Shown here: positions 24,751 to 33,975 of the stretch, in pieces
Layout of the letters: each line of letters opens with the position of its first letter
Numbering within the stretch: position 1 is the first letter of the stretch
Assembly (NCBI RefSeq): GCF_022402485.1
Contig: NZ_JAKRSA010000031.1
Span: 1 to 64,000 of the forward strand
Origin: Phenylobacterium sp.
Lineage (GTDB): Bacteria; Pseudomonadota; Alphaproteobacteria; Caulobacterales; Caulobacteraceae
Length of the DNA: 64,000 bases
Direction of reading: 5' to 3'
The notes under the pieces: generated by a model
Seen by the model: only the letters and a program-made list of their open reading frames with translations
What the model was told of the DNA's origin: nothing
Databases searched by the model: none
Translations under genes and position numbers: made by a program

Positions 24751-25733
24751 GGCTCGACCACCACCGTGCCGATCTTGGTCCCCGCCTCGACGGCCTCGTG
24801 GGCGCTGGCGCAGTCCTCAAGCCTGTAGGTTCCCGCCACGGACAGAATAGCTTGGCCTGTGCCAATCCAGGCGGTGATGTCAGCCTGGGCCCGGCGCCTG
24901 GCCTCATGAGGGCTGACCGGCAGATAGACCCCGTGGATCGACAGGTTCAGCCCCATCAGCACGCCTGCGGGGATCACCGGCTCCCGGGCGCCCTTGGTGG
25001 CGTAATAGGCCACCGAGCCGTTCAGGCTGACGCTGGCCAGGGTTGAGGCCGCATTGCCACCGAAGTCCACCTCGACCACATGGTGCACCCCCTGGCCGCC
25101 GGTCAGGTCCCGCACCCGGGCGGCCACATCCTCTCGGCGATAGTCAATCGTGTGGTCAGCTCCACCGGCCCTGGCCCGCTCGGCCTTGTCAGCGTTGGAG
25201 ACCGTGGCAATCACCGTGGCCCCGGCCCATTTGGCCAGCTGCACGGCATAGTGCCCCACCGCCCCAGCGCCGCCGGTCACCAGGACGGTGCGGCCCTGCA
25301 CCGGTCCGGCCAGGAACAGCGCACGATGGGCGGTCATGCAGGGAATCCCCAAGGTCGCGCCTTCGGCAAAGGAAACCTCGTCGGGGAGCGGCCGGATAAG
25401 GTCCACGTCCAGTTCGATGTACTCCGCCGCAGAGCCGAAGGCGCGACCGTTGCGTTGCCCGTTGTAGAACCAGACCCGTCGTCCGACCCAGGACGCCGAG
25501 ACCCCTGGCCCCACCGCCTCCACCACGCCGGCCCCGTCGCTGTGTGGGATGATCCTCGGATAGGCCATGGGCGCCCCGGACGCCCCGCCCCGCATGCCGA
25601 CATCGGACGGATTGACCCCAGACGCCTTCACCGCGATCAGCACCTGGCCTTGACCAGCCTTGGGGGTTGGCTGTTCGCCCAGCTGCAGCACTTGCCGCGC
25701 AGGCCCGGTTTGGTCGTACCAGACGGCTCGCAT
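24747..25733 (-). CDS. Zinc-independent quinone oxidoreductase-like alcohol dehydrogenase (MDR superfamily)
   Basis: A medium-chain dehydrogenase/reductase of about 328 residues. The N-terminal GroES-like domain has MRAVWYDQTGPARQVLQLGE and VKASGVNPSDVGMRGG; the Rossmann domain has VLVTGGAGAVGHYAVQLAKWAGATVIATVS, with an AxxGxxG NADPH loop. Catalytic-zinc Cys/His residues are absent, as in NADPH:quinone reductases (QorA/zeta-crystallin). I prefer the ATG at 25733 because GGAGG lies 4 bases upstream; ATGs at 25754 and 25832 are possible. A perfect inverted repeat lies just upstream of the ribosome-binding site. It is coupled to the NTF2-like gene. Confidence 0.88.
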   Translation of the reverse strand: MRAVWYDQTGPARQVLQLGEQPTPKAGQGQVLIAVKASGVNPSDVGMRGGASGAPMAYPRIIPHSDGAGVVEAVGPGVSASWVGRRVWFYNGQRNGRAFGSAAEYIELDVDLIRPLPDEVSFAEGATLGIPCMTAHRALFLAGPVQGRTVLVTGGAGAVGHYAVQLAKWAGATVIATVSNADKAERARAGGADHTIDYRREDVAARVRDLTGGQGVHHVVEVDFGGNAASTLASVSLNGSVAYYATKGAREPVIPAGVLMGLNLSIHGVYLPVSPHEARRRAQADITAWIGTGQAILSVAGTYRLEDCASAHEAVEAGTKIGTVVVEP

Positions 25734-25740
25734 CTCGCCT

Positions 25741-25764
25741 CCAGGGGGATTCATCGCCCCCTGG
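25741..25764 (-). repeat. Perfect hairpin directly in front of a ribosome-binding site
   Basis: CCAGGGGG and CCCCCTGG, 8 perfect pairs with an 8-base loop. Read in the direction of the oxidoreductase gene the 3' arm overlaps the start of TGGAGG, so folding could hide the ribosome-binding site. Confidence 0.6.
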
Positions 25765-25874
25765 ATGACCTGCGCGCGGGCCGGTGACAAGTCACGCCTT
25801 ACGCCACGTCGCCCCTTCGTCGTGGCGTCCACCTCGTCTATGAACAGGGTTCACTTTGCACTGGAGACGAGACC

Positions 25875-26978
25875 ATGGCTGAGCCCGACCTGTTTGCGCC
25901 CCTCAGCTTCCCGCACGGGCCTGAGATGAAGAACCGCTTCATGCTCGCCCCCCTGACCAACACCCAGAGCCACCCCGACGGGACCCTGTCGGACGAGGAG
26001 TTCCACTGGCTGACCATGCGGGCCACTGGGGGCTTTGGCCTGACCATGACCTGCGCGGCCCACGTGCAGAAGATCGGTCAGGGTTTCCCCGGCCAGCTGG
26101 GGGTGTTTTCAGACGCGCACCTTCCAGGGCTGACCCGCCTGGCCAAGGCCATCAAGGCGGAGGGTAGCGTCGCGGTCCTGCAGCTGCACCATGCCGGCAA
26201 CCGCTCGCCTAAAGAGCTGATCGGCGAAGCCCCGGTCTGTCCGTCAGATGATCCGGAAACCGGCGCCCGGGCCCTGAGCGAGGCCGAGGTCGCCGACCTC
26301 ATCGAAGCCTTTATCGCCGGGGCCGAGCGGTCCAAGCGGGCAGGCTTTGACGGGGTCGAGGTGCACGGTGCCCACGGCTACATCCTCTGCCAGTTCCTCT
26401 CGCCCGACCTCAACCATCGCACCGACGCCTATGGCGGGTCGGCCGAAAACCGCGCCCGGATCGTCGTGGAGATCGTCGAGGGCATCCGCGCCCGCTGCGG
26501 CGAGGACTTCCTGCTGGGCCTGCGCCTGTCGCCGGAGCGCTTTGGCCTGCAGCTGACCGAGATCCGCGCCTTGGCCGCCCAGATGCTGACCCACCCGGCC
26601 CTGGACTTCCTGGATATGTCTCTCTGGGACGTCCGCAAGGAACCCACCGAGGCCGAGTTCAAGGGGCGCAGCCTGATGTCCTACTTCGCCGACCTGCCCA
26701 GGTCCGGGGTTCGGCTTGGGGTCGCAGGCAAGATCATGAGCGCCCAGGAGGCGCGGGATGCCATTGCGGCAGGTGCCGACTATGTGCTGATCGGCCGGGG
26801 TGCCATCCTGCACCACGACTACCCGCAAAAGGTCCAGGCCGACGCCGGCTTCATCCCGGTGGCCCTGCCGGTCAGCCGCGCCCATCTGGCGGCCGAGGGC
26901 CTCAGCCCTGGCTTCATCACCTACATGAACAACTGGCCGGGCTTCGTAGCCCAGGACCAGACGGAGGACGCCCTTTGA
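25875..26978 (+). CDS. NADH:flavin oxidoreductase, Old Yellow Enzyme family
   Basis: A 367-residue FMN-dependent TIM barrel reducing activated alkenes such as enals or enones. Family motifs include the start FAPLSFPHGPEMKNRFMLAPL, the substrate-binding HHAGNR, GFDGVEVHGAHGYILCQFLSP and DLNHRTDAYGGSAENRARI, and the phosphate-binding end GADYVLIGRGAILHHDYP. The layout fits the classical or thermophilic-like OYE groups. The gene is divergent from the quinone oxidoreductase, with about 140 bases between the starts, and its stop overlaps the TTG start of the next gene (TTGA). With its neighbours it may form a small module handling unsaturated carbonyl compounds (inference). Confidence 0.93.
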   Translation: MAEPDLFAPLSFPHGPEMKNRFMLAPLTNTQSHPDGTLSDEEFHWLTMRATGGFGLTMTCAAHVQKIGQGFPGQLGVFSDAHLPGLTRLAKAIKAEGSVAVLQLHHAGNRSPKELIGEAPVCPSDDPETGARALSEAEVADLIEAFIAGAERSKRAGFDGVEVHGAHGYILCQFLSPDLNHRTDAYGGSAENRARIVVEIVEGIRARCGEDFLLGLRLSPERFGLQLTEIRALAAQMLTHPALDFLDMSLWDVRKEPTEAEFKGRSLMSYFADLPRSGVRLGVAGKIMSAQEARDAIAAGADYVLIGRGAILHHDYPQKVQADAGFIPVALPVSRAHLAAEGLSPGFITYMNNWPGFVAQDQTEDAL

Positions 26979-28126
26979 AACACGACGCCGAATTCGACAT
27001 CATCGTCTATGGAGCCACCGGCTTCACCGGCCGGCTGGTCGCCGAGCACCTGGCCAAACGCTACGGCCTTGGCGGCGAGGTCAAGTGGGCCATGGCCGGC
27101 CGCAGTGCCGACAAGCTGGCCGCTGTCCGGGACGAGATCGGTGCCCCGGCCGAGACTCCGCTGGTGGTGGCCGATGCCAGCGACATGGTCTCGCTGCAGG
27201 CCATGGTGGCGCGGACCAAGGCGGTGATCACCACCGTCGGTCCCTATCAGCTCTATGGTAATGAACTGGTGGCCGCCTGTGTCGAGGCCGGGACCGATTA
27301 TCTCGATCTCTGCGGCGAGCCGGTCTGGATGCGCCACATGATCGACGCCCACGAGGCCAAGGCCAAACAGACTGGAGCGCGGATCGTCTTTTCCTGCGGC
27401 TTTGACTCCATCCCCTTTGAGCTGGGCGTCTTCTATCTGGCCGAGCAGGCCCGGGCCAAGTTCGGCCACACCCTGCCCCGGGTGAAGGGGCGCGTGCGCA
27501 AGATGAAGGGCGGCTTCTCCGGCGGCACCGCCGCCAGCCTGAAGGCCACCATGGCGGCCCTGTCCAAGGACCCCAGCCTGTTCGCCCTCATGATCGACCC
27601 CTTCGCCCTGACGCCGGGCTTCAAGGGGCCTGAGCAGCCCAAGGGCGACAAGGTCGAGGAAGACACCGACCTGGGTGCCACCGTCGGTCCCTTCATCATG
27701 GCCGCCATCAACACCCGCAACGTCCATCGTTCCAACGCCCTGCTGGGTCACGCCTATGGCACTGACCTGGCCTATGACGAGATGGTGGTGGTGGATCCCA
27801 ACGCCCCCCCGGCCCCGGCCCTCGGCGGCGAAGGCGGTCCCCAGCCCGGCGAAGGTCCCAGCAAGGAAGAACGGGAAACCGGCTTCTTCGATGTGCTGTT
27901 CATCGGTCTGGGCACCGGCGGCGAGCAGATGCGGGTCGCCGTCACCGGGGACAAGGACCCTGGCTATGGCTGCACCTCCAAGATGATCGGCGAGGCCGCC
28001 ATCTGCCTGATCCACGAGGCCACCGACACCCCAGGGGGCGTCTGGACGCCGGGGGCGGCGATGGGCATGAAGCTGATCGAGCGTTTGCGCGCCAATGCGG
28101 GCATGACCTTCGAGGTTGAGGCCTGA
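26975..28126 (+). CDS. Saccharopine dehydrogenase-like NAD(P)-binding protein (trans-acting enoyl reductase type)
   Basis: A 383-residue Rossmann protein with the NAD(P) loop VYGATGFTGRLVAEHLAKRYG near the N-terminus, then TTVGPYQLYGNELVAACVEAGTDYLDLCGEPVW, a pattern of the saccharopine dehydrogenase/Rv2449c-Rv2953 family. Characterised relatives in mycobacteria are trans-acting enoyl reductases in lipid synthesis; others have unknown roles. The TTG start overlaps the stop of the Old Yellow Enzyme gene, with GGAGG seven bases upstream, so the two are co-translated. The mid region contains a Gly/Pro-rich insertion (APPAPALGGEGGPQPGEGPS). A strong terminator follows. Function here unknown; a reductase acting after the OYE is conceivable. 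Confidence 0.86.
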   Translation: MKHDAEFDIIVYGATGFTGRLVAEHLAKRYGLGGEVKWAMAGRSADKLAAVRDEIGAPAETPLVVADASDMVSLQAMVARTKAVITTVGPYQLYGNELVAACVEAGTDYLDLCGEPVWMRHMIDAHEAKAKQTGARIVFSCGFDSIPFELGVFYLAEQARAKFGHTLPRVKGRVRKMKGGFSGGTAASLKATMAALSKDPSLFALMIDPFALTPGFKGPEQPKGDKVEEDTDLGATVGPFIMAAINTRNVHRSNALLGHAYGTDLAYDEMVVVDPNAPPAPALGGEGGPQPGEGPSKEERETGFFDVLFIGLGTGGEQMRVAVTGDKDPGYGCTSKMIGEAAICLIHEATDTPGGVWTPGAAMGMKLIERLRANAGMTFEVEA

Positions 28127-28134
28127 AACGCCTT

Positions 28135-28170
28135 GCGGCCCGCCCATCCGAGGCAGGATGGGCGGGCCGC
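28135..28170 (+). terminator. Strong terminator after the OYE operon
   Basis: Fifteen perfect base pairs (GCGGCCCGCCCATCC with GGATGGGCGGGCCGC) around a GAGGCA loop. T-run poor, but stem very stable. Confidence 0.8.
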
Positions 28171-28187
28171 AGGTGCTCAAGCTTGAT

Positions 28188-28209
28188 TTTACGACGTAAA
28201 TGTAACAGT
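28188..28209. promoter_or_regulatory. Operator-like sequence upstream of the TetR gene
   Basis: Inverted repeat TTTAC-GAC-GTAAA followed by TGTAACAGT, 46-67 bases before the TetR ATG. TetR proteins usually repress their own gene from such sites. The TTACG...TGTAACAGT combination is also found at 23812-23829. Confidence 0.55.
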
Positions 28210-28254
28210 GAGGTTGTTGCGGTACTTGCGATCAACCTGCTGTTCTGAGGTCTG

Positions 28255-28854
28255 ATGCCCCGGGTCCTCACCCAATCTGATGTCGCCGACTTCCGCGACC
28301 GCCTGTGCGAGGTGGCTGAGCATCTGTTCGCTGAGCGCGGACCAGAGGCGGTGACCATGCGCCAACTGGCCTCGGCGCTCGGGGTCAGCCCCATGACGCC
28401 CTACCGTTACTTCAAGGACAAGGACGATATCCTGGCCGCCGTCCGGGCGGCCGGTTTCGACCGGTTCGCCGAGGCCCTGGAGGCGGCCTATGCCCGGGGC
28501 GGCGACCCCCGCGCCCGGGGCGCAGCCGTCGGGGAGGCCTATGTGACCTTCGCCTTCGACAATCCTCAGACCTACAAGCTGATGTTCGACATGTATCAGC
28601 CCAATGAGGCCGACTATCCCGACCTGGCCAGGGCTGCGGACCGGGCGCGTCAGACCATGAGCCAGTATGTCCGAAGCCTGGTGGACAGCGGCTATCTGGT
28701 GGGCGATCCGGTCCGGATCGGTGAAATGTTCTGGGCTTCGACCCATGGCTGCGTGGTGCTGGAGATGGTCGGCAAGCTGCCGCCCGGCGGGGCCCGCAAG
28801 CTGATCGGCGAGGTGATTCCGGCCATTTCCCGGGGTCTGCGCCCCGCAGGCTGA
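28255..28854 (+). CDS. TetR/AcrR-family transcriptional regulator
   Basis: The 199-residue protein has an N-terminal TetR helix-turn-helix: FRDRLCEVAEHLFAERGPEAVTMRQLASALGVSPMTPYRYFKDKDDILAAV (about 10-60). The ligand-binding C domain contains HGCVVLEMVGKLPPG, the WHG-type signature of one TetR C-terminal subfamily. The ligand cannot be predicted. The gene is preceded by an operator-like palindrome and is followed 83 bases downstream by the epoxide hydrolase gene. It may control itself and adjacent metabolic genes; a matching site upstream of the DsbB-like gene suggests a further target (inference). Confidence 0.92.
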   Translation: MPRVLTQSDVADFRDRLCEVAEHLFAERGPEAVTMRQLASALGVSPMTPYRYFKDKDDILAAVRAAGFDRFAEALEAAYARGGDPRARGAAVGEAYVTFAFDNPQTYKLMFDMYQPNEADYPDLARAADRARQTMSQYVRSLVDSGYLVGDPVRIGEMFWASTHGCVVLEMVGKLPPGGARKLIGEVIPAISRGLRPAG

Positions 28855-28937
28855 CCCACAGCTGCGCATCGCGCCCTTGACGCGCCCAAGGTCAACCCCG
28901 CCACCCTGCGCGCAGAACAGTTTGGAGGGAGCGCGCC

Positions 28938-30089
28938 GTGAGCCAGGTTCAACCGTTTGAGGTCCAGTGGGATGCCGCCAGGGTCACATCCGTCCTGGAT
29001 CAGGTCGCTGCCTATGCGTGGCCCCCCATCCCGGAGGTTCCAGACGGCTGGGCCTATGGCTGCGATGGTGCCTGGCTGAAGGGGCTCTGCGACCATTGGA
29101 CCAGCGCCTATGACTGGCGCGCGGCCCAGGCCGAGCTGAACCGCTTTCCGCAGTTCACCGCCAGGGTCGAGGACTTTGACCTGCACTTTGTCCACGTGGT
29201 GGGTGAGGCTGGCGGCGCCCGGCCCCTGCTGATGTCCCACGGCTGGCCTGGCTCGCACTACGAATTCTGGGAGGTGATTGAAAAGCTCGCCTTCCCGTCC
29301 CGCTTCGGCGGCGACGCGGCCGACGCCTTTGACCTGGTGATCCCATCCCTGCCGGGCTTTGGCTTCTCCTCCAAGCCCAGTCGCCCTATGGGTCAGCGGA
29401 GCACGGCGCGGCTGTTCAACACTCTGATGACTCAGGTGCTCGGCTATCAGACCTATCTGGCCCAGGGGGGTGACTGGGGCTCGATGATCACCTCCTGGCT
29501 GGGGCTGGACCACGCTGCCCACGCCAAGGCCATCCACCTGAACATGATGGCGTTCCGCGCGCCCGGCGGGCCTCAGACCCCTGAGGAGACGGCCTGGATG
29601 ACCCGCCAGGCTGGGATGATGGACGTGATGGGCGCCTATTTCCGCCTGCAAGCCTCGAAGCCTCAGTCCCTGGCCTGGCTGGGCGCATCAAACCCCGTCG
29701 GTCAGGCCGCCTGGATCGCCGAGCGGTTCCACGACTGGTCCGACCTGCGGACCAAGACCTTCGACGAGGTCTATTCCAAGGATCGGCTGCTCACCAACAT
29801 CATGCTCTATGTGATGACCGACAGCTTCGCCACCGGTGCCTGGTACTATCGCGGCATGCTAGAAGAAGGCGGGGTGGCCCTGCAGCCGGGCCAGCGTTGC
29901 GAGACCCCGACGGCGTTTGCCAACTTCCCCGGTGAAGCCCTGTACCCCGCCCCGCCCCGGTCCTTCGCCGACCGGGGCTACAACATCGTCCGCTGGACCG
30001 ACATGCCGAGCGGGGGGCACTTCGCCGCCATGGAGGAGCCGGATCTCTTTGTGGACGACGTAAAGGCGTGGGGTAGAACGGCGGGATGA
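28938..30089 (+). CDS. Epoxide hydrolase with EHN domain (alpha/beta hydrolase)
   Basis: A 383-residue epoxide hydrolase, opening epoxides to diols. The N-terminal EHN domain (about 1-95) reads VQPFEVQWDAARVTSVLDQV and so on; the hydrolase fold has the oxyanion motif HGWPGSHYEFW (101-111) and the nucleophile Asp179 in GGDWGS. The GTG start has an excellent GGAGGGA in front. The late RWTDMPSGGHFAAMEEP carries the expected catalytic His. The stop overlaps the ATG of the threonine aldolase gene (ATGA). Substrate range is unknown. Confidence 0.93.
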   Translation: MSQVQPFEVQWDAARVTSVLDQVAAYAWPPIPEVPDGWAYGCDGAWLKGLCDHWTSAYDWRAAQAELNRFPQFTARVEDFDLHFVHVVGEAGGARPLLMSHGWPGSHYEFWEVIEKLAFPSRFGGDAADAFDLVIPSLPGFGFSSKPSRPMGQRSTARLFNTLMTQVLGYQTYLAQGGDWGSMITSWLGLDHAAHAKAIHLNMMAFRAPGGPQTPEETAWMTRQAGMMDVMGAYFRLQASKPQSLAWLGASNPVGQAAWIAERFHDWSDLRTKTFDEVYSKDRLLTNIMLYVMTDSFATGAWYYRGMLEEGGVALQPGQRCETPTAFANFPGEALYPAPPRSFADRGYNIVRWTDMPSGGHFAAMEEPDLFVDDVKAWGRTAG

Positions 30090-31108
30090 GCCCCCGCTAC
30101 GACTTTGCCTCCGACAATACCGCCCCGGCCGCCCCTGAAGCGATGGCGGCGCTGATCGCCGCCAATGCGGGGTTTTCCGCCAGCTATGGGGCCGACGCCA
30201 CCGCTGCCCGGGCTGCGGACCTGATCCGGCAGATGCTGGACGCCGATGCCGATGTCCGCTTCGTCACGTCAGGCACGGCGGCCAACGCCATCTGCCTGGC
30301 TGCCCTGGCCCGACCCTTCGAGGGCGTGCTGGCCCATCGGGACTCCCATGTGGCCACCGATGAGACCGGCGCGCCGGGCTTCTTTGGCCATGGCCTGGCC
30401 ATCCAGGGTCTGGAGGGCGCCTCGGGGCGCATCGATCCTCAAGCCCTGACCCGGGCTCTCGCCAAGCCCGAGAGCGCCCACGCCCAGCCCCCAGCCGCGC
30501 TGTCGCTGACCAACGCTACCGAGTATGGCACGGTCTATTCCGCAGAGGCCCTGGCGGTCCTGACCGCCGCAGTCCGCGACCGGGGATATGGCGTTCACCT
30601 GGACGGCGCCCGGCTGGCCAATGCCGCGGCCACCGGCTTTGATCTGAAATCCATTCCAGGCTTGGGCGTCGATCTGCTGGTGATCGGCGGGACCAAGGCG
30701 GGCATGACGCCTGCCGAGGCCATCGTTATCTTCCGCAAGGATCTTGTCCCGCGCTTCGATGCCCGCCTGAAGCAGGCCGGACAGCTGCCCTCCAAGAGCC
30801 GGTTCTACGCCGCCCCCTTCGTGGGCATGTTTGAAAGCGGTGCCTTCATAACCCGCGCCGCCCATGCCAATGCCATGGCCAGGCGACTGGCCGAGCTCAT
30901 GCCGCTCCCCCTGCGGCATCCCGTGGAGGCCAATGGGGTCTTCGTCGAGATGGACGAACCGACCCTCAAGCGCCTGCAGGGGGCCGGCTGGTTCGTCTAC
31001 CGTTTCATCGACGGCTCCGTGCGCTTCATGTGCTCATGGGCCACGACGATGGAGGCGATCGAGACCCTGATCGATGCCGTGACCGTGGCACTGGAGCCTA
31101 CGCCGTAG
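30086..31108 (+). CDS. ltaE: Low-specificity L-threonine aldolase (PLP enzyme)
   Basis: A 340-residue fold-type I PLP enzyme cleaving L-threonine or allo-threonine to glycine and acetaldehyde. It shows the LtaE start YDFASDNTAPAAPEAMAAL, FVTSGTAANAI, the cofactor aspartate in VHLDGARL (about 171-177) and the Schiff-base lysine K204 in IGGTKAGM. In most LtaE enzymes the Asp is followed by GARLFNAA; here LANAA. The gene overlaps the epoxide hydrolase stop. It ends 14 bases from the convergent LuxR-hydrolase gene with no obvious terminator. The distinction from beta-eliminating lyases of the same fold is not absolute. Confidence 0.88.
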   Translation: MSPRYDFASDNTAPAAPEAMAALIAANAGFSASYGADATAARAADLIRQMLDADADVRFVTSGTAANAICLAALARPFEGVLAHRDSHVATDETGAPGFFGHGLAIQGLEGASGRIDPQALTRALAKPESAHAQPPAALSLTNATEYGTVYSAEALAVLTAAVRDRGYGVHLDGARLANAAATGFDLKSIPGLGVDLLVIGGTKAGMTPAEAIVIFRKDLVPRFDARLKQAGQLPSKSRFYAAPFVGMFESGAFITRAAHANAMARRLAELMPLPLRHPVEANGVFVEMDEPTLKRLQGAGWFVYRFIDGSVRFMCSWATTMEAIETLIDAVTVALEPTP

Positions 31109-31122
31109 CGTCGGCGTCAGGC

Positions 31123-32805
31123 TCAAGACCCATCGTCGGTCGCCAGCCAGGCCAGCACGTCTGGCCAGTGCTTGTGCGGCAGGAAGTGGCCGACCCCGGG
31201 CACGACGCGCACCGCTTCGCAGGGACGCCCGAGCCAGGCCATCAGGCGCTCCGGCGAGGCACCCGGATCATCTGCGCCGTACCATATGCTGATCGGCACC
31301 GTCAGATGGGGAAGGTCCAGCTTGGGGGTGTTGACGCTGAGCATGAGCTCCCGCGCCGCGCCTTTTGAGCCCCGGCTGAGACATTCGCTCATATAGTCGA
31401 AGATGAAGGTCGTCACGTCAGGATGGCTGCGCAGATAGGCGGCGTCGCCCGGGGCTGAGGCGGCCGTACGGACCATGGTCTCAACCTGGCGGCGCGATAG
31501 CCGGCGGCGGAGAAGCGCATAGAGCGGCATCGCCGCCCAGGCCGACCTGGCCATCCGCCGATGCAACAGGATCATGGGGTGGCGCCGGTCGCGCTCGGTC
31601 TCCGGCTCCACCCCGGTGGTCCGCCCTGAGGCCAGCAGAAGTCGCTCAGCCCGGTCCCCCAGGGTATTGGCATAGGCCAGGGCAAAGGCCACGCCGTTCA
31701 TAAAGGCCGCGATCCGGACCTGCTGAAGGTTAAGGGCCTCGGTCAGGTGGACGAGATCTCTGGCGACACCGGGGAAGGTGAGCTCAGCCGGGGCGTCGGA
31801 ACGGCCGGTCCCTGGCCTTTCGGCGCAAATGATATGGAGCCCAAGATCCCGGGCGAGTCGGTCCGTGCCCCTGGGCAGCAGGCTCGAGCCAATCCCCTGA
31901 TGGACCATCATGCAGGCCCGGCCTTGGGGATCTCCATAGGCGCGGTAGGCCAGGGCACGACCGTCAGCCAGTCGATGAATCTGCACCGGCGGTGCCGCCC
32001 CCAGAGCGCCCGCCTCCGTGGCCACCACGGTGAAGGGGGCCGAAGGCTGGAGGGAGGACGACAGGGCGCTGAGCTGGGCCAAGGCCCTGACCAAGTCGCT
32101 CTGGCGGTTAAGGCCCATTTTCTCGAACACCGCGCGAAGCTGATTGCGCACGGTGTTCAACGAGACGTTCAGGTCCTCTGCGGCCTCCTTGAGGGTCAGG
32201 CCATCCTTCAGACGCGCCGCCAATCGCGTCTCAGCCGGCGTCAGACCAAAGCTCTCTCGGATTGTGCGCCAGAGATGGTCAGTGGCCTCGACCGCCGGAA
32301 AGATCAGCGCCGCCGAAGCCCGATCGGCACCAGTGACATCGATGATCAGCTCGGGCGGGGTCGCAGCAAGAGGCGACATGTAGGCGAAGTGCGGGTCATC
32401 ATCGTCAGCCTGAACAAACTTGACGATCACCTGACTGGCCGAAGACTCTGCCAGACGCGCCCGGGCGTGGGCGAGTGCTTCATGGTTTGAGGGATTAAAG
32501 AACCGCAGGCCCCGGCTCTCTACGACCCCGAGCCGATCGCGGAACAGGGCCTCACCAGCGCTGTTCCACCCTACGACGCCGCCGGTCGGCGACAGCAGGA
32601 TGACCCCCAGGGTCGCCTGGCCCCCCTGTGGGACTTCCTCAAGGTCTTTCAGGCCCGCCAGAGCCGCCTCGGCGGCCGGGCCACCGGGAGGTGCCGCCCC
32701 TACGGCCGCGATGATCTCCTCCCAGCGCTCCGGACGCGCCGCCACAGCATAGATGGTCTCGATCAGCTGAGCGGCATCAGCCTTCTGAGTGAGAGACGAG
32801 GACAA
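31123..32805 (-). CDS. LuxR-type HTH regulator fused to an alpha/beta hydrolase fold lacking its nucleophile
   Basis: A 560-residue fusion. Residues 1-175 resemble a PAS-like sensor region of LuxR proteins (GVILLSPTGGVVGWNSAGEALF). Residues 184-248 form a LuxR helix-turn-helix (FGLTPAETRLAARLKDGLTL, then LNVSLNTVRNQLRAVFEKMGL). From 275 comes an alpha/beta hydrolase fold with MMVHQGIGSS (oxyanion region), ERPGTGRSD, Asp in YGADDPG (512/513) and His540 in GVGHFLPH. At the nucleophile elbow, where GHSMGG is expected, it reads AFMNGV (367-372): Met369 stands in place of Ser. The domain is therefore likely a ligand sensor, not an enzyme. The start is TTG without a clear ribosome-binding site, so the true N-terminus is less certain. 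Confidence 0.85.
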   Translation of the reverse strand: MSSSLTQKADAAQLIETIYAVAARPERWEEIIAAVGAAPPGGPAAEAALAGLKDLEEVPQGGQATLGVILLSPTGGVVGWNSAGEALFRDRLGVVESRGLRFFNPSNHEALAHARARLAESSASQVIVKFVQADDDDPHFAYMSPLAATPPELIIDVTGADRASAALIFPAVEATDHLWRTIRESFGLTPAETRLAARLKDGLTLKEAAEDLNVSLNTVRNQLRAVFEKMGLNRQSDLVRALAQLSALSSSLQPSAPFTVVATEAGALGAAPPVQIHRLADGRALAYRAYGDPQGRACMMVHQGIGSSLLPRGTDRLARDLGLHIICAERPGTGRSDAPAELTFPGVARDLVHLTEALNLQQVRIAAFMNGVAFALAYANTLGDRAERLLLASGRTTGVEPETERDRRHPMILLHRRMARSAWAAMPLYALLRRRLSRRQVETMVRTAASAPGDAAYLRSHPDVTTFIFDYMSECLSRGSKGAARELMLSVNTPKLDLPHLTVPISIWYGADDPGASPERLMAWLGRPCEAVRVVPGVGHFLPHKHWPDVLAWLATDDGS

Positions 32806-32895
32806 GGGTGATCAGACACACATCGGGGGACGGGGGGCTTCAGATTACACCGCCAACCCCGTCCGCCAACATGGCGAAGTTCACCGCCGCTGGCC

Positions 32896-33921
<1,026 letters not shown>

Positions 33922-33975
33922 TCAATCGCTTGAACGGTCCTGAGGCAAGCCATGCCGTAAGGGGAGCGCCAGGCT

